Below, one piece after another: positions 52,671-64,000 of a stretch of DNA of 64,000 nt; positions within the stretch are counted from its first letter, which is position 1; each line of letters starts with the position of its first letter. Source of the stretch: Pseudorasbora parva (lineage: Eukaryota > Chordata > Actinopteri > Cypriniformes > Gobionidae); contig NC_090187.1 of assembly GCF_024679245.1 (NCBI RefSeq), positions 4,055,870-4,119,869 on the forward strand, read 5' to 3'. The notes beneath the pieces are model-generated. The model did not search any database. It was given only the letters and a program-made list of their open reading frames with translations, and was not told the DNA's origin. A program made the translations under genes and the position numbers.

Positions 52671-52775
52671 GGTTACACTTTATTTTACGTGTTCTTGTAC
52701 CTAAGAAAATACTGGATAACTTCAGGTTAGGGGTAGGTTCAGGGTTCGCATGTACATGAGGAAATAAAATGCTAC
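52671..52775. mobile_element. GGTTACACTTTA-type repeat fragment
   Basis: GGTTACACTTTATTTTACGTG is followed by GGTTAGGGGTAGGTTCAGGG, as in the GGTAACACTTTA family at 42443 and 46328. Only one end is visible. Confidence 0.5.
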
Positions 52776-53683
52776 CCTTTTAGCTATGTTTAACACATTT
52801 TAGCTGTATGTTTAAATCTTTCCCTGAACATCTGCACGGAAAAGGTCCTATATTATAATGTGCATTTTTTTCCAATGTCTACAAAGTCATTAACGATACA
52901 AAAGTCATCACTTGGTACGCATCAGATGTGTGTTTTCTATAATGAGGTACTTGTGTGCGCCATCAGATCGGCAGCTTTCTTTTCATTTCCCATCTTCTCT
53001 TTCTGGAACGAGCTGTCAATTATTCTTTCTTACTGTCGTTTGATCAAATGAAGACGCTGGGATTGGAATCCTATTACTTCCACTGCTGCCTGTATTAGTC
53101 GTTTTATTTCACTAGGCCGGCATTAGAAGCAGAGCGTTCGCACGCTTTCAATCCCAGCCAATCAGTCACAGGAGTCAGATGGCATAGAGTCAGCCACACA
53201 AGAGCTTATTACTATTCCTCACACGGATCCTAATGGACGCGGTCCTGAGGCACTCCGTACCACCGTACAGATGGATTGACTCGGGTCTTCTCCGGTAAGC
53301 TTTGTTCCTATAAAGAGGTATCTCCAAGAGTGAAATTTATTTTGATTTGTAATGTTTCATGGACTTTTTCAAGGGCAATCTTTAGCACTTTCTCGCTGTA
53401 TTCTTCTCTCCCCCTCTTTTCCGCTTTTTTTCTTCTTCTTCTGGATGTCTGCCTTGGGCTCTCTTTTAGTGTCTTTTTAGTTCTCTCTGAGAGAATCGCT
53501 CTGATATCAAAGTGGCTAAGCCTCCGTCTCACCCTCAGGTTTTTCCTGCCGAAGAGATGCCCTCTCAGCTGTTCAGAGACAACTTAAATAATGTTTTCAC
53601 ACAAACAATAGCAAAAGTAAATATTCACAAGTTAGCTGTTTTTTTTAGAACCAGATGCACTAAATAAATTATTCAATTTCCAT
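52776..53683. other. Non-coding stretch, no gene recognised
   Basis: The frame at 53276-53587 (103 codons) is T/C-rich and hydrophobic by composition, with no recognised domain. The opposite frame is equally open. Confidence 0.45.
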
Positions 53684-53688
53684 GTCAT

Positions 53689-53951
53689 TGTCACAGTCAT
53701 CTGTCACCTTCAGCACTACATAACCCAGAATCCTTCTCGGTCCACCACCTGCACACATTCATCAATCACCGCCAGCTGTCTTCCAACACCTCATCACCCC
53801 AGCACCAGATATATGTTCTTCTGTTTCATTCAGTGTTTGTCCGTCGTCGTCACTGAATACTTGTGTGTTTTGATAGTTTCCTGAGTTTTAGTGATTAAAT
53901 TTCAAGTCCTTCTTTATCTTCATGAGTTTTGAGCAACACATAGTTGTGACG
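53689..53951 (+). mobile_element. Solo LTR (263 bp) with 5-bp target duplication
   Basis: It starts TGTCACAGTC and ends AGTTGTGACG (terminal CA changed to CG). GTCAT flanks both sides (53684-53688 and 53952-53956). ACTACATAACCCAGAATCCT near 53716 resembles ACTACATTACCCATAATCCT in the minus-strand LTR at 39744-40609, so the two are probably related. An ATTAAA signal lies at 53894-53899. No internal coding region is adjacent. Confidence 0.65.
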
Positions 53952-53965
53952 GTCATGACCCATCC

Positions 53966-54150
53966 ATGGGTGCGTTTCCCAAAAACCGATCTAACTCACT
54001 GCTTAACTAACATAGTGCAATGGAACTTTAAGAAATCAACAAGCTAGTCATGACTAGTTCCCAAAACCGTATTGTTGCAAATCTGTTGTTCAACCTCGTT
54101 GGTTAATGATGTCACACAAGTGGTGGATTAATAACTGCTTTTAATTATAA
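53966..54150. mobile_element. Possible MITE end (GGGTGCGTTTCCCAAAA)
   Basis: GGGTGCGTTTCCCAAAAACC at 53969 followed by TTCCCAAAACC near 54059 resembles ends of common fish MITEs. The other end and target duplication are not found, so this is tentative. Confidence 0.35.
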
Positions 54151-54375
54151 TCTTTTTTTTCTTTTTTTTTAAGAAAAATTTTTTTTCTATAAATGCTGAA
54201 CATGGCATCTGAGGACTAATTCTTAATTTTCTCAGTTATTTTGCTTTTTTTCCAGATTCAATCATAGGCTTGTTCTTACGTACTAGAGCACACACACATG
54301 CACACTCTTCAAAAAGGGTGCTTTAAATCTCTTAAAAAACTAAAAGTCATAAATTACACTTGTATGTATTTGAAA

Positions 54376-55054
54376 CAGAGATGGACAGTAACTAAGTACA
54401 TTTACTTGAGTATTGTACTTAAGTACACTTTTTGAGTATCTGTACTTTACTTGATTCCTTTTTTTTTCTGGAAACTAATGAAGTTAACCTCACTACATTT
54501 GAAAGACAAATATCGTACTTTTTACTCTACCACATTTCTATCAAGGTCTTCAAAGTCAAAAGTTGTTTCTGTAGCAGCTTTGAAAGTAATTGGATGCTTT
54601 TTCTTCTCTAAAAGGTTTGTTCAATGATTTCCCAGAATTTTTTGCACATTGATTTATAGTTTGAAGCAAAATGGAAGACGACAGATATCAAAATGTTCAT
54701 TTTGGTGAATAATCGCATAAACAAAGTTGATTATGTCTTGAGTGGCTTAAGTGGACATAAACAGTTGGGAGAATATCAGATGTGTATCAGTGTATAGGAT
54801 CCGTGCATTTGGCCTTAAAGTGACAGCAGCTTTGTAAATAATAAAATAATAATAACAGTAAGCAATAATAAAATAATGTGTTGACATAAAAAAAAGGTAA
54901 TTCAAATTTTGATACTTTGAAAACAAATAATTCTGTACTTTTACTTAAGTAAAAATCTGTTTTTACAACTTTCACTTGTAACGGATTCATATTTGACCAG
55001 TAGTACTGTTACTTTTACTCAAGTAATGAAGTTGTGTTCTTTGTCCACCTTTTG
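54376..55054. mobile_element. hAT-like element with AAGTAC/ACTTTTACT-rich ends
   Basis: The left end is CAGAGATGGACAGTAAC. The right end TTGTCCACCTTTTG reads CAAAAGGTGGACAA on the other strand, an imperfect inverted repeat. The flanks ATTTGAAA (54368-54375) and ATTTTAAA (55055-55062) match at 7 of 8. The interior shows the repeated CTTAAGTAC and ACTTTTACTTAAG motifs of a widespread fish family. There is no coding capacity. Confidence 0.72.
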
Positions 55055-55062
55055 ATTTTAAA

Positions 55063-56235
55063 TAAAATCTATAGATTTTACTGAATGTCAACTTGCTTAT
55101 TTTGCTCAAGATAAGGATTTATGAAGTCCAAATGTCATGTAAACAACAAATTTATCACAATGGTAAGTGCATGTAACATATATAACAAGGACACTGAAAA
55201 ATAAAGTACTACGGATTTTGCTTTGTGGACAGCTTTTACATGTCACTAACCAGAAAAATTGCTAAATATATGTACATTAGTTGAACTATCTAGCATATAG
55301 CACCTGGTTAAAGTGGTAAAAAACTGATTTTTACACTTAAATACTGCATGAATTCACCACAGAGAATTAGTCATTCACTTATATAACTGATTAAAAAGGA
55401 AATGTGCAATGGCTCCTTATTCGTACAACTCTATCCTGAGACAGATTCAACATTGATAAACAATATTCTAAATTAACAATAAAGTCATTAAGTTGTGGAT
55501 CTCACAGTAATGATAAGACAACATATTCACCATCCTCATCTCATCTTCATCTCACTGTTTGTCGGCATGGCCAACTGATTTGTTTGTTTGTTTTGTTTTT
55601 GTGTGAATTTCTCACTTTTCTTTTTCCACTTTTTCTTTCATCTTCCCTGCTGAGAGATGGATTGTCATCTTCCGGCATTCTCAATATATGAGCAACCTAA
55701 GCAGGTCCCCATTCATTCACGCCACGCTGCTCAGTTATAAATCAAACAACACACCTGTGGGCTGTGCCTTCTTTCCCCAGCAGATGTTTTGGGAGTGTGG
55801 ATATCTGGTTGCTTTACCACAGACACGTTCTAATAACAATGTTTTAAACTTATTAATTTTGAAGATAAAATGGCCTCCCTGGCGTTAAAAAGGCATCATG
55901 ATGGACTGCATTAGCACTGCTTTGTTGAGCGGCAACTTAAGAGCCATCATCAACACTTACACTTAATTGCTGCCACTATTCATCTCGTCGATTTCCCTGT
56001 GCAGCTCTTCTTCTCTACTGTAACAATTAAATGAAGGCAGCACTTCTCTGCTCAGAGTAGCTGGGGATCAGTGAGGCACAGTTTACACACCACATCTTAA
56101 TTTCCCTTAGTAATGATGAAAGGAATACTGAAAAACTCTCCTTTTTGATGATTCACACCTCACTTCCCATATAAGTCTTTGATATAATGTAAAGCTCACT
56201 TGCCTGGACTCAGGAGGTGCACTAGTGACTGACGC
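55063..56235. other. Non-coding stretch, no gene recognised
   Basis: AT-rich with no assigned repeat. 55640-56080 is of mixed composition. The frame at 55688-55888 has no domain. Confidence 0.45.
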
Positions 56236-56240
56236 TAGAG

Positions 56241-56470
56241 GCTGTGGTCTTTAGTGCCCTTGTTAGTGAGCCTGCCTCCCACACTGGAGAGCCCGGTTCA
56301 AATCCCCCTAAGAGCAGGTCAAAAAGGACCGGGTACTTTTGGTGCCATGACCCGAATGGGAGTGAGGTTTAGGGAGTGATTTTAACGTAGGCCACAAAGT
56401 GCTGTGGTCAATAGGACCGGTTACAGAGAGTTGCCTACTTTAGCTTACACCCACACTCCCCCCACCACCA
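56241..56470 (+). mobile_element. tRNA-derived SINE
   Basis: A tRNA-like head (56241-56311) has a B box GGTTCAAATCC at 56295-56305 and a weak A-box-like segment near 56250. It is followed by a GC-rich body (GACCGGGTACTTTTGG, GGAGTGAGGTTTAGGGAG). It is read as SINE rather than a tRNA gene because the stems are poor and a long body follows. The 3' end is not defined by a clear tail. Confidence 0.55.
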
Positions 56471-57131
56471 CCGCCACCGCACAGCCCTCTTGAAAAAGCA
56501 CCTTGTGACTAATCTATCAAATGTTTGGAGAAACCAGAAGAGACTGCTACCAAACTACTACAAAACAAAAGCTTTTTGAGTCCCCATATCTCTCTATTTG
56601 TCCACTTTGTTCAGTGGCAGAGAGGAGCAGCACATTCAGCTGCCATATGTAGGCTGTGCCGCTCACATCTGGTGTAAACAGGGTGTAAAACCTGCTATCT
56701 ACACTACTCTAACTAGACAAGAAGCAGCATCATTTCACTAGCATTTCCTTCACTTCAGTGTTTATATCAGCTTTCTCTGGCACAGCTGTCGGACTTCCTG
56801 TGAAAGCAAATTAGCGTCTAGCATCTAGACACAATATAAAAACTTATATTGCTAAATAAACAAGACATTTAAGATAAATCATCCTTCTTTTTCTTTTCTT
56901 TTCTTTTCTTTTCCAATGGAATAATTAAAGGAATGCTTCTTGTTTGCTCACAGGCTTTTGTTTAAGACACATAATTACAGTCTGAATGTGAAATTTCTAA
57001 CTGTCGCATTTGTTTAACACTCATAAATATAATTTCAATTCACATTATATTATGTTTTATCTCTATCCAATCATATTAAACCTATTATTTGGCATTCAAT
57101 TAAATGATTGTCATTTTGTTATTATTAGTAT
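56471..57131. other. Non-coding stretch, nothing recognised
   Basis: It contains (TTTTC)n near 56888-56913 and AT-rich sequence. No gene or repeat family is assigned. Confidence 0.45.
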
Positions 57132-57250
57132 TATCCATCCATCCATCCATCATCTTCCGCTTATCCGGGGCCGGGTCGCGGGGGCAACAGTCTAAGCAGA
57201 GACGCCCAGACTTCCTTCTCTCTGGCCACTTCCTCCAGCTCCTCTGGGGG
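57132..57250 (-). mobile_element. Non-LTR retrotransposon 3' end in reverse orientation
   Basis: (ATCC)n at 57136-57152 is followed by CTTCCGCTTATCCGGGGCCG and GACGCCCAGACTTCC. On the minus strand this is a 3' end with a (GGAT)n tail, as seen in many fish LINE copies. Only about 100 bases remain. Family not assigned. Confidence 0.55.
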
Positions 57251-58984
57251 ATTATGATTATAATTATTATTACTATTATTAAAGTTAAAAAAAGTGTTTT
57301 TTCCCTCTTTTATAATGTCGTATTTAACACAGAATGCCATTGTTTACCTCAAAAAATCTGCATGGCACTCATGTGTGCATCCTCAGTAGAGAAATTACAA
57401 TAATATGTGTTGTAAATGAGTCTGTTACACGGATTTCATCTCTCAGGATCATACGGCTGTTAATAAAACTAATCCATCTGCCAATTTGTTTGAATAAAGC
57501 ATCCAGTTACATTGTAATAGATTAAAAAATATATATATGTATTTGTATTTATTTTTTATTTTTTATTTTTTTGATTAATGTGTTCACTTGCCCAACCACA
57601 TGAACTACCCTTTAGGGCTTTTATTTCATACAGCTTTGATCTATCTTTATATTTAATCTTCGTCAAAGCAATGGGAATACATTGTTCAAAGTTCAATTCT
57701 GTGAACATCAAAAGTGCTCTTTTATCTTGTTAACTGGGAGTGAAGAAAGTATCATTCATTTTTGAGCAGGTCAAATTTGCATTTTGAACTCACATTGCAA
57801 CATAAAACCATATTTTACAGCAAATGGGTTTTAGTATGTTGACATAATTCCACTAACTTTCATTCTATTTGCTTTGCCTAGCGGATCTGTCCAATTGTAT
57901 GATTGTATTTTGGAAACAACACTACTTCATCTTATAAAAGGTCACTTAATATTTTTCTTCTTACAAAACTCTTTGCAAAGACATGCAACCGACCCTCCAG
58001 AAAGCAAAAATAAAGGCCATCTGCTTTTGTTGCTAGAAACACAGAATTCAACTTTACAATCAACAGTGAACAAGCCAGGATTAATAAAAGTGTGGATGCC
58101 ATTTGACACTATGCCATTCTCTGCTTATGAAGCCTAGAAGCAGTCTTTGGAGAGATTTGATGAGATCAGGAGAAAAGACAGACCAAAAAGAAAGAAAGAA
58201 AAAGATTCAATAAAGGCTTATGATAGCTGATGCCACCGCGAATGCCCCCGTGTCTCTTTCACAGTGGCTTATGGGAAAAGCACAAAACCCTCAGGCCTCT
58301 TCTAGCTGCCATTTATAATTTTTTAGAGCCCATCATCACTTGCGATCCATCTTTATTTCACACTGCAGCTGTCCTGATGTGTCTAATGCCTTGTGCGACT
58401 GGGGTATAAATATGCCGGCTTCATTGCTGATGTTTATTCTTTCTGCTCTATGTGTTTGCGGCAGAGGAGACAAATCTTCATTAGAACGTGAGCCATCCGC
58501 TGTAGCCAGGCCGGCCCCATCATGTGCTGGCTTATTTGTTTTTACTCAAGAATGCATGACAGGAAATGAGTTTGTACATTCAGATTGGGGAAAGATGAGC
58601 ACAATCCCCCTCCCCATCCCCACTGACACAAACAGATACAAGCATGCACGCACACACTGCAAAGCCTCATCTTACATTATCCACTGTCAGCGTACAATGT
58701 TTATTTGACTATTAATCTGCGGTAGCCAGCTGAGCCTGAAGGATCTTGTGTGTAAAGCGTGCCTAGTTGTTGTGGGGGAGACTTAGGCATCCAGAAGTTG
58801 AAATTTCATCCCTGTGATTCATCTAATGATTTGCGGGAGGACAAGGGGCTCATCGAGGTCTTTCCATTTTGATTTTTAAGCAGCTCACTTCCATCATGTT
58901 CAGGTGTCTCCAATGCAATAGGACTTCATATGAATCGATTGGTGAATCAATCAAATTTTATTGATTTCTAAATTACAATGCAAT
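57251..58984. other. Non-coding stretch, candidate conserved sequence at 58.2-58.9 kb, no gene recognised
   Basis: AT-rich to about 58150. The portion 58220-58880 is balanced in composition and free of simple repeats. The 122-codon frame at 58340-58708 shows no domain. Confidence 0.4.
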
Positions 58985-59084
58985 TAGGGCTTGACATTAA
59001 CTTTTACTCAACTTTTTTCAACAGGCACTAGTGGTTTTCTAAAGTTTGAATAAGCAGTCCTTTCCCTAAAACCTACCTATGAGT

Positions 59085-59678
59085 TTAGACAAATCATACA
59101 AATTTGTACGAGCGAGGTCATACGAATTTACGCACAGGGTACCCCTTTAGATTTCAGAGAGAAACCTTTGCCATCACACACAGGTTGAGCATGGGAATGT
59201 TACCTTCATGATGCAATTATATATTGCGTTATGATTTTGCCATCCTGACATGTTGGAGTGTGTTTCATAATTTAATCAGCTAGCATACTTTTATTTAAAT
59301 GTTTTTTTTGTTTGTTGTATTAATAACCTAACCCAATAACATCCCTAAACCTATACCCATTTGTGTATTATATGATATAAAACAGGCAGATACGACTGCT
59401 GCCACAATTTATTCAAAAACTCATAATATTACAAGAGTTCAAAGGCCAAATGATTGATTTATGTGATGAAAATTTCCAAAAGTGATCAGCATTGCCATTC
59501 ACTGAAATCATGCACATATTCAAAAATTGCCGCCTGAAGATACGTTACGTCAGATTTCATAGGGAAATTGCACTGGCTGCCGTATGTCTCTTGAACAATT
59601 GCGTCATTACGTCAGCTTTGATTGTAAACTGTCATTGGCTCTCATTTGTCTGGTGTCTTATTACATCAAGCTAAAGAG

Positions 59679-59710
<32 letters not shown>

Positions 59711-60540
59711 CTTTATTTATATAGCGCTTTTACAATCACGATTGTGTCAAAGCAGCTTCACAGTGTCAAACAGGATAATATTGCGACAAAATTAGATTTG
59801 GCTGTACAGTCGTACTGGAGAAAAAAAAACAGTGATGTTATCAGCTTATTTTAAATTATCATATAGCAACAATGTTGGCAGATCAGTATTTAAGTTTATA
59901 GAAGTAAATAATACCTAATTCATACATTTTATTTGTATAATAAGTTGAAAAACTTTAATCATATTTTTAGTGTCCCCAACTGAGCAAGCCAAGCCAAAGG
60001 CGACAGGTCGGAAGTGTGTCGGAAGTCGGAAGTCGCAAGTCGGAAGTGTGTATCTTTTGAATGAGATTTTTACTGAGTGGACTGTGTGTGTTCACGGAGT
60101 GGTGGGGTCATCATTTTAGCGTTTAAAACATTTAAGATCAACTCTGTTTTTTATCATATGACTTCAGAAGATTTACTGTTTTGATCAGTTTTTGCAAAAA
60201 ATTCCTGTGACTGTTCTTTTATTCGCCTGTTATGTGATTTATATTTTTTAGAAGTGGGTAGGTTTAGGGTAGGAGTGGGGTTAGTTGCTCCAAAAAATAA
60301 AAGTAGCCTATGAATATTCATAAAATCATGTCTGCTTTTACAAATGCAGAATTATGTTTCTTGATCTGACACATTTGGCAAACAGCTGAAATCAATGGAG
60401 CACACAGGGTACCCTATGCTTTAAAAAGTGACACAGAGGGGTCCTGACCAAGCGTCAATATGTGACGAGTTGGGAGTGAGAACGTGTTGGAATAGCCATC
60501 CCGTAAAATATGTACAAATTGGTCGTGAGATAACATTGGT
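59085..60540. mobile_element. Dispersed repeat, copy B of the 43975-44880 family, nested
   Basis: It shares ordered blocks with copy A (see that entry), interrupted near 59680 by a retroposon tail. GGGTACCCCT near 59142 and AGGGTACCCT near 60406, together with inverted CAATATGTGACG-type sequence, suggest paired ends. A small (TCGGAAGT)n array lies at 60010-60048. The exact boundaries are uncertain. Confidence 0.55.
59680..59860 (-). mobile_element. LINE 3' end, reverse orientation
   Basis: (AATC)n at 59680-59709 is followed by AACTTTATTTATATAGCGCT. On the minus strand this is AGCGCTATATAAATAAAGTT plus a (GATT)n tail, a common fish retroposon 3' end. It splits copy B of the surrounding repeat. 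The 5' limit is approximate. Confidence 0.6.
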
Positions 60541-61102
60541 ATACCCGCCAAGGTCAGCATTTTGACAGCTTGTGTGTATTTGTCTGTTTAAGAGCAATAA
60601 GAAGTGAAAAAGAACTCAGTTTATCACTAAGAGGTGTCTCTATGTATGCGCACTTTGGGTTTGGACACACAATCTCCAGGAATGAGTAAAATGTTGTGGA
60701 ATATGGGCAATCCCACACTGAAATTCAAGCCCTGTAACACCAACAATATTCATCCAGAGCAAATAGAGGAGAGGCGGGTTTGTGTGTCAGCTCGCTGTCA
60801 GAAAGATGAGATAGAGAGAGAGAAAGACCAGCTGATATAGTGTGTCTATTCTGCAGAAAATGAGTATTGGAAGGGTTTCAGATATTTCAGTGTTGATATG
60901 TATTGAAAAATCTATATTTCTGACAACACAACACTGCACTTACTTTATTATTTCAGATGCCTTTCTTTTTTGAAGACTACAATTAAAAACTGTAAATATA
61001 TATTTCAACCCACCAAAGCGGCTAGTAGGAGTGACTGCGTCGCAGACCACTGCTGAAAACACCCACATTTGGTGGATTGGCAGGTGTTAATGTCAAGCCC
61101 TG

Positions 61103-62507
61103 AATGCGTCAATGCATTCGTTTTTAATAAAGCAAAACAGCAATTTACAGCGGCAATATTTTAGTGTTAGATGCTTTTTATGCTATTCTATGTGATTTTG
61201 ATCTCATGGAAATGGCAAGAATGTTCTCACACACTTCCATCTTGAAATACCATCTTTCCACATAATCACAGAATCAAAATTCCCTTGGCTAATCATGAGT
61301 ATCTTAATGGAATCTAATCTTTAGTGGTGGAAGTGACCCAGCTATAAACCCTCACCTTCTCTGAAATGAATGAGCTCTTATAGACCAATTCATTTAGCAA
61401 TGACCCCAAATTCAATATGAATTATGCATTCATCAATCTGGACTGATCGCTGGCAGATTTTCAGGGTGTGGATGTGAAGCACTTTTGCAAAGTGTTTAAA
61501 GAGTATTGAACGTGCATGTGACGCTTACTGTAGGCGCTACATCGAGTGTAAACCGATTAATGAAGATGACAATTCATTTATGTTGAATTCTAAAACGCTT
61601 CACTTCAAGAAATAGTGTATATATATGTGGAATCCGATCTGCTATTCGTTTATATTTTGAACATTTTCAGAACTATATATTTATAGTTATCGCCCTTGGT
61701 GTGACTGGACCTTTATTCATTTCAGCTCAGGAATAGAGTCAGGTACCACCTGTTATTTATCAGAAAACGCCCTAACATGACCGTCACCAGCATGTCAAAT
61801 CAACCTCAAACAGCTCAAGCCTTAGATCTGCATTAACATGGATTTTCTTTGAAAAAATAATATCCTTACTGTGGGCACTAACAGCTCAAGCTTTCAAAGC
61901 ACAGTTCCTCTGATTAATTGTTGATCCTCTCCACAGTCTTCTGTTGCATTGTCCAATTAGTGATTGCACAGCAGATAATTAAGAGCGTCAATCAGGGCCC
62001 GCACCTTAGAGCTGAATGCCGTGTGCAGATTAGCGAGGGCCATGTGTGATTGGCGGGTACCGGCTAAGGCCAGAAGCACAACTCCGTCCCCCACGGGGAA
62101 GGACGCAGGCATAAATCTACCCTGTCAATCACATAAAGCTCTTCCTCACAAACACATCCATGTCAAGGTTGGGGGAGTGATTTAAGAGAGATGAATAAAG
62201 AAGTGCTGGGTGGCAGTAAATAAAAATACATGACAGGCAATGTGCATACGCTTTAAGATTAATGAAAAATAAGGAGACTCTAGATCTGTAGAAAATGAGG
62301 AGTTAAGTCTGTAAGCCAGGTATATGATGTTTAGACTGATGAGACGTTTTCCTTCATGTCTTGTGTGAGATGTATTGTGGTATTCAAGGGATAAAACACA
62401 CTTTAAAATTTTCGCTATACACTAAAATCAATAAATAGCCTTATCTTACAATAAAAAGGATGACAACATTTAAGATATGTTAACTTATATAAAAATAAAA
62501 TCCTTTT
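61103..62507. other. Non-coding stretch, candidate conserved sequence at 61.9-62.1 kb, no gene recognised
   Basis: No frame over 60 codons carries a domain. 61900-62110 is free of simple repeats, of mixed GC content and has several TAATT/ATTA motifs. Nothing else is assigned. Confidence 0.4.
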
Positions 62508-62563
62508 TTAACTCTTTCCCCACCAGTTTTTTTATTTATTTGTTTAGCTGCCAGTTCACTTTC

Positions 62564-62594
<31 letters not shown>

Positions 62595-62595
62595 T
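62508..62595. mobile_element. TTAA-type element (TTAACTCTTT family, copy 3), truncated
   Basis: It starts TTAACTCTTTCCCCACCAG like the copies at 2116 and 22313, then runs through CTGCCAGTTCACTTTC into a poly-A of about 28 (62564-62591). The inverted right end is not found, so the copy is incomplete. Confidence 0.6.
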
Positions 62596-62724
62596 ATTGA
62601 ATATTTGGTTGTATGGATATAAATAAAAAAGCTTGTTTACACCACATAATAAAACATTAAAAAAAATAATAATAAGCGCTACTTGTATTGCACAATTGCG
62701 TATTTACATTATTATAATTTTTAT

Positions 62725-62975
62725 TCAGAATTGTGTGATATACAGTCACAATTGTGTCTTATACTGTAAAGTCAGAACTGCGATATATAAACACACAATT
62801 CTGACTTTTTTCTCTCACTAAGAATAGTGAGATATAAACTTGCAATTGTGAGTTATTAAGTCCAAATCTGAGGGGGAAGAAGACTGATATTTTTCTCAGA
62901 ATTGCGAGTTTATATCTTTCTGAAGATTATGAGTCAGAAAGTCAAAATTACGAGATAAAAAGTCGCAATTACCTT
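62725..62975. repeat. Degenerate array of TCAGAATTGCGAGTTTATATC-like units
   Basis: Repeated variants of CAGAATTGTG, CACAATTCTGAC, GCAATTGTGAG, AGATATAAACTTGC and GCGAGTTTATATC occur in both orientations every 20-50 bases. The pattern looks like an old minisatellite-like or inverted array. Unit boundaries are not sharp. Confidence 0.55.
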
Positions 62976-64000
62976 TTTTAATTTCGTATTCCGTGTGAGA
63001 AACAAGCTTGCATAATTTTGGTTGTATTACCATTGTTTTCTTTTCAATACCATGGGTCATCATTAAATGCCTTCTTTTCATATATGTATTCCATCGAGGC
63101 TAACAACAGTAATACCAAGTATAATATTTTCTCATAATGCCTTAGGTGAGAGGTTTACTTACATTTAGCAACTGAAGCACGGGTCAGGAAGTGGTTCCAC
63201 AGGCCAAAGCCAAGTCCAAGCTTTAAGCGATTGGTATTAGCAATGCAGGGAGGATGATTCTGGAATAAACGCAGGATTCATCGGCTTCAGCTTGATTGAT
63301 CTGGCCATCAGCTGCGGCCCAATAGGCAGAATTCAATTAAGCATCATTTGGCTCAGACACCATTTGTGTTTGCATTCGTCTGGGTCCCCAGGTCTGGATT
63401 AGCTGAGCTCCAGCAGGGCTGTCCCTGTTATTATGCCTTCAAATAACAGTGAGTCTGAGCCAGCAGGTACATACTAAAACCGTGTCTGCCGCTGGTCTAA
63501 TTTGTCTATCTGTCTTCCATGATGGGCTTTTCATCTTTGAGCCAAATGACACAAAGCCTACGAATGCAGTGTGTATGGCGATTTTCTAATTCCAGCCAGG
63601 TTCAGTGTGACAGCACAGAGAGAAAACACAATACTGGTGAGATTTATTCATTTCTATCCTTCTCTAATTAGTCTAGGGGCAAAACGGCATACTGTCTCGG
63701 TAGTAAACAGCCGGGATTAGGAAGCGGTCTTTCCGTGCCACAGGCTAAATGATGATTTCCAGTGCAACACGTGCCCGTGGGCGCTGATGGATGGAGGAGG
63801 GAGCACCATGCTGTGCATCCATCAGCGGCTGAGACCGTGGGGCCAGGAATGGGAAGTCGGTCCCTGCAGGTGGAGGCCGTGATATTAGCTTTATGCAGGA
63901 AAAAAATACTGTTCCTCCATTGACGGCCTTTTATATGTGTTCAAATATACTAAACTAAACTACAGTACCGTGCAACCAACACAATCCAATTCCTGATTAA
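62976..64000. other. Non-coding stretch, candidate conserved sequence, no gene recognised
   Basis: From about 63170 to 63870 the sequence is repeat-free with balanced composition, including ATTCAATTAAGCATCATTTG near 63330. No open frame has domain features. It may be single-copy regulatory sequence, but there is no direct proof. Confidence 0.4.

Larger units (their letters stand above)
58985..61102. mobile_element. Outer hAT-like element (2.1 kb) with two nested layers
   Basis: The left end TAGGGCTTGACATTAAC and the reverse complement of the right end, CAGGGCTTGACATTAAC, match at 16 of 17. The flanks AATGCAAT and AATGCGTC share the first five bases, suggesting a decayed 8-bp duplication. Most of the interior (about 59.1-60.5 kb) is another repeat that itself contains a LINE tail. 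The right arm has CACCCACATTTGGTGGATTG. No transposase frame remains. Confidence 0.7.

Noticed and set aside
53276..53587. 103-codon hydrophobic frame with a signal-peptide look
   Set aside because: T/C-rich composition explains it; the opposite strand is also open and no splice or homology evidence exists.
56241..56311. tRNA gene
   Set aside because: Only the B box is good; acceptor and anticodon stems are poor and a SINE-like body follows.

Overview
The window reads as non-coding, repeat-rich DNA from a teleost fish, most probably a cypriniform (carp, barb or minnow type). This is inferred from its dense short inverted-repeat DNA transposons, long (TA)n, (GA)n and (CA)n microsatellites, a vertebrate-type DIRS retrotransposon and L2-type LINE tails. 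I recognise no host protein-coding exon and no host rRNA or tRNA gene. Nearly all open frames elsewhere are short, low-complexity or inside repeats. The long stretches that look single-copy fit a gene desert or a large intron.

The only clear coding content is one DIRS-type tyrosine-recombinase retrotransposon at 2779-7959, on the minus strand. It has near-identical inverted terminal repeats (ITRs). It also has an internal complementary region that equals the reverse complements of the two outer ends joined together. It carries a gag-like ORF, a broken reverse transcriptase/RNase H/methyltransferase-like gene, and an open tyrosine recombinase ORF that keeps the R, HxxR and Y signature. The reverse transcriptase has lost its core, and the gag/RT region is rearranged by tandem duplications. 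The ends and the recombinase look fresh.

The rest is a mosaic of small DNA transposons, many with target duplications readable in the sequence: hAT-like elements with 8-bp duplications (102-912, 15135-16249, 29133-30385, 38936-39627, 54376-55054); TTAA-bounded elements (2116-2509, 22313-22689, 28440-30505, 31678-32156, 37138-37887); a TA-flanked MITE (16300-16516); and a perfect-looking foldback (18771-18908). Several are nested: a TTAA element inside an older element at 22.2-22.9 kb, a hAT inside a TTAA element at 28.4-30.5 kb, a LINE inside a DNA element at 48.6-49.4 kb, and three layers at 59.0-61.1 kb. Two solo LTRs (39744-40609 and 53689-53951), two tRNA-derived SINE heads (46.8 and 56.2 kb) and several LINE 3' tails complete the set.

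Between repeats lie AT-rich stretches with no gene signal. A few (about 23.7, 32.7, 58.3, 62.0 and 63.3 kb) have the even composition typical of conserved non-coding elements, but this cannot be tested from one sequence. Family names are given only where the sequence supports them; boundaries without target duplications are approximate.
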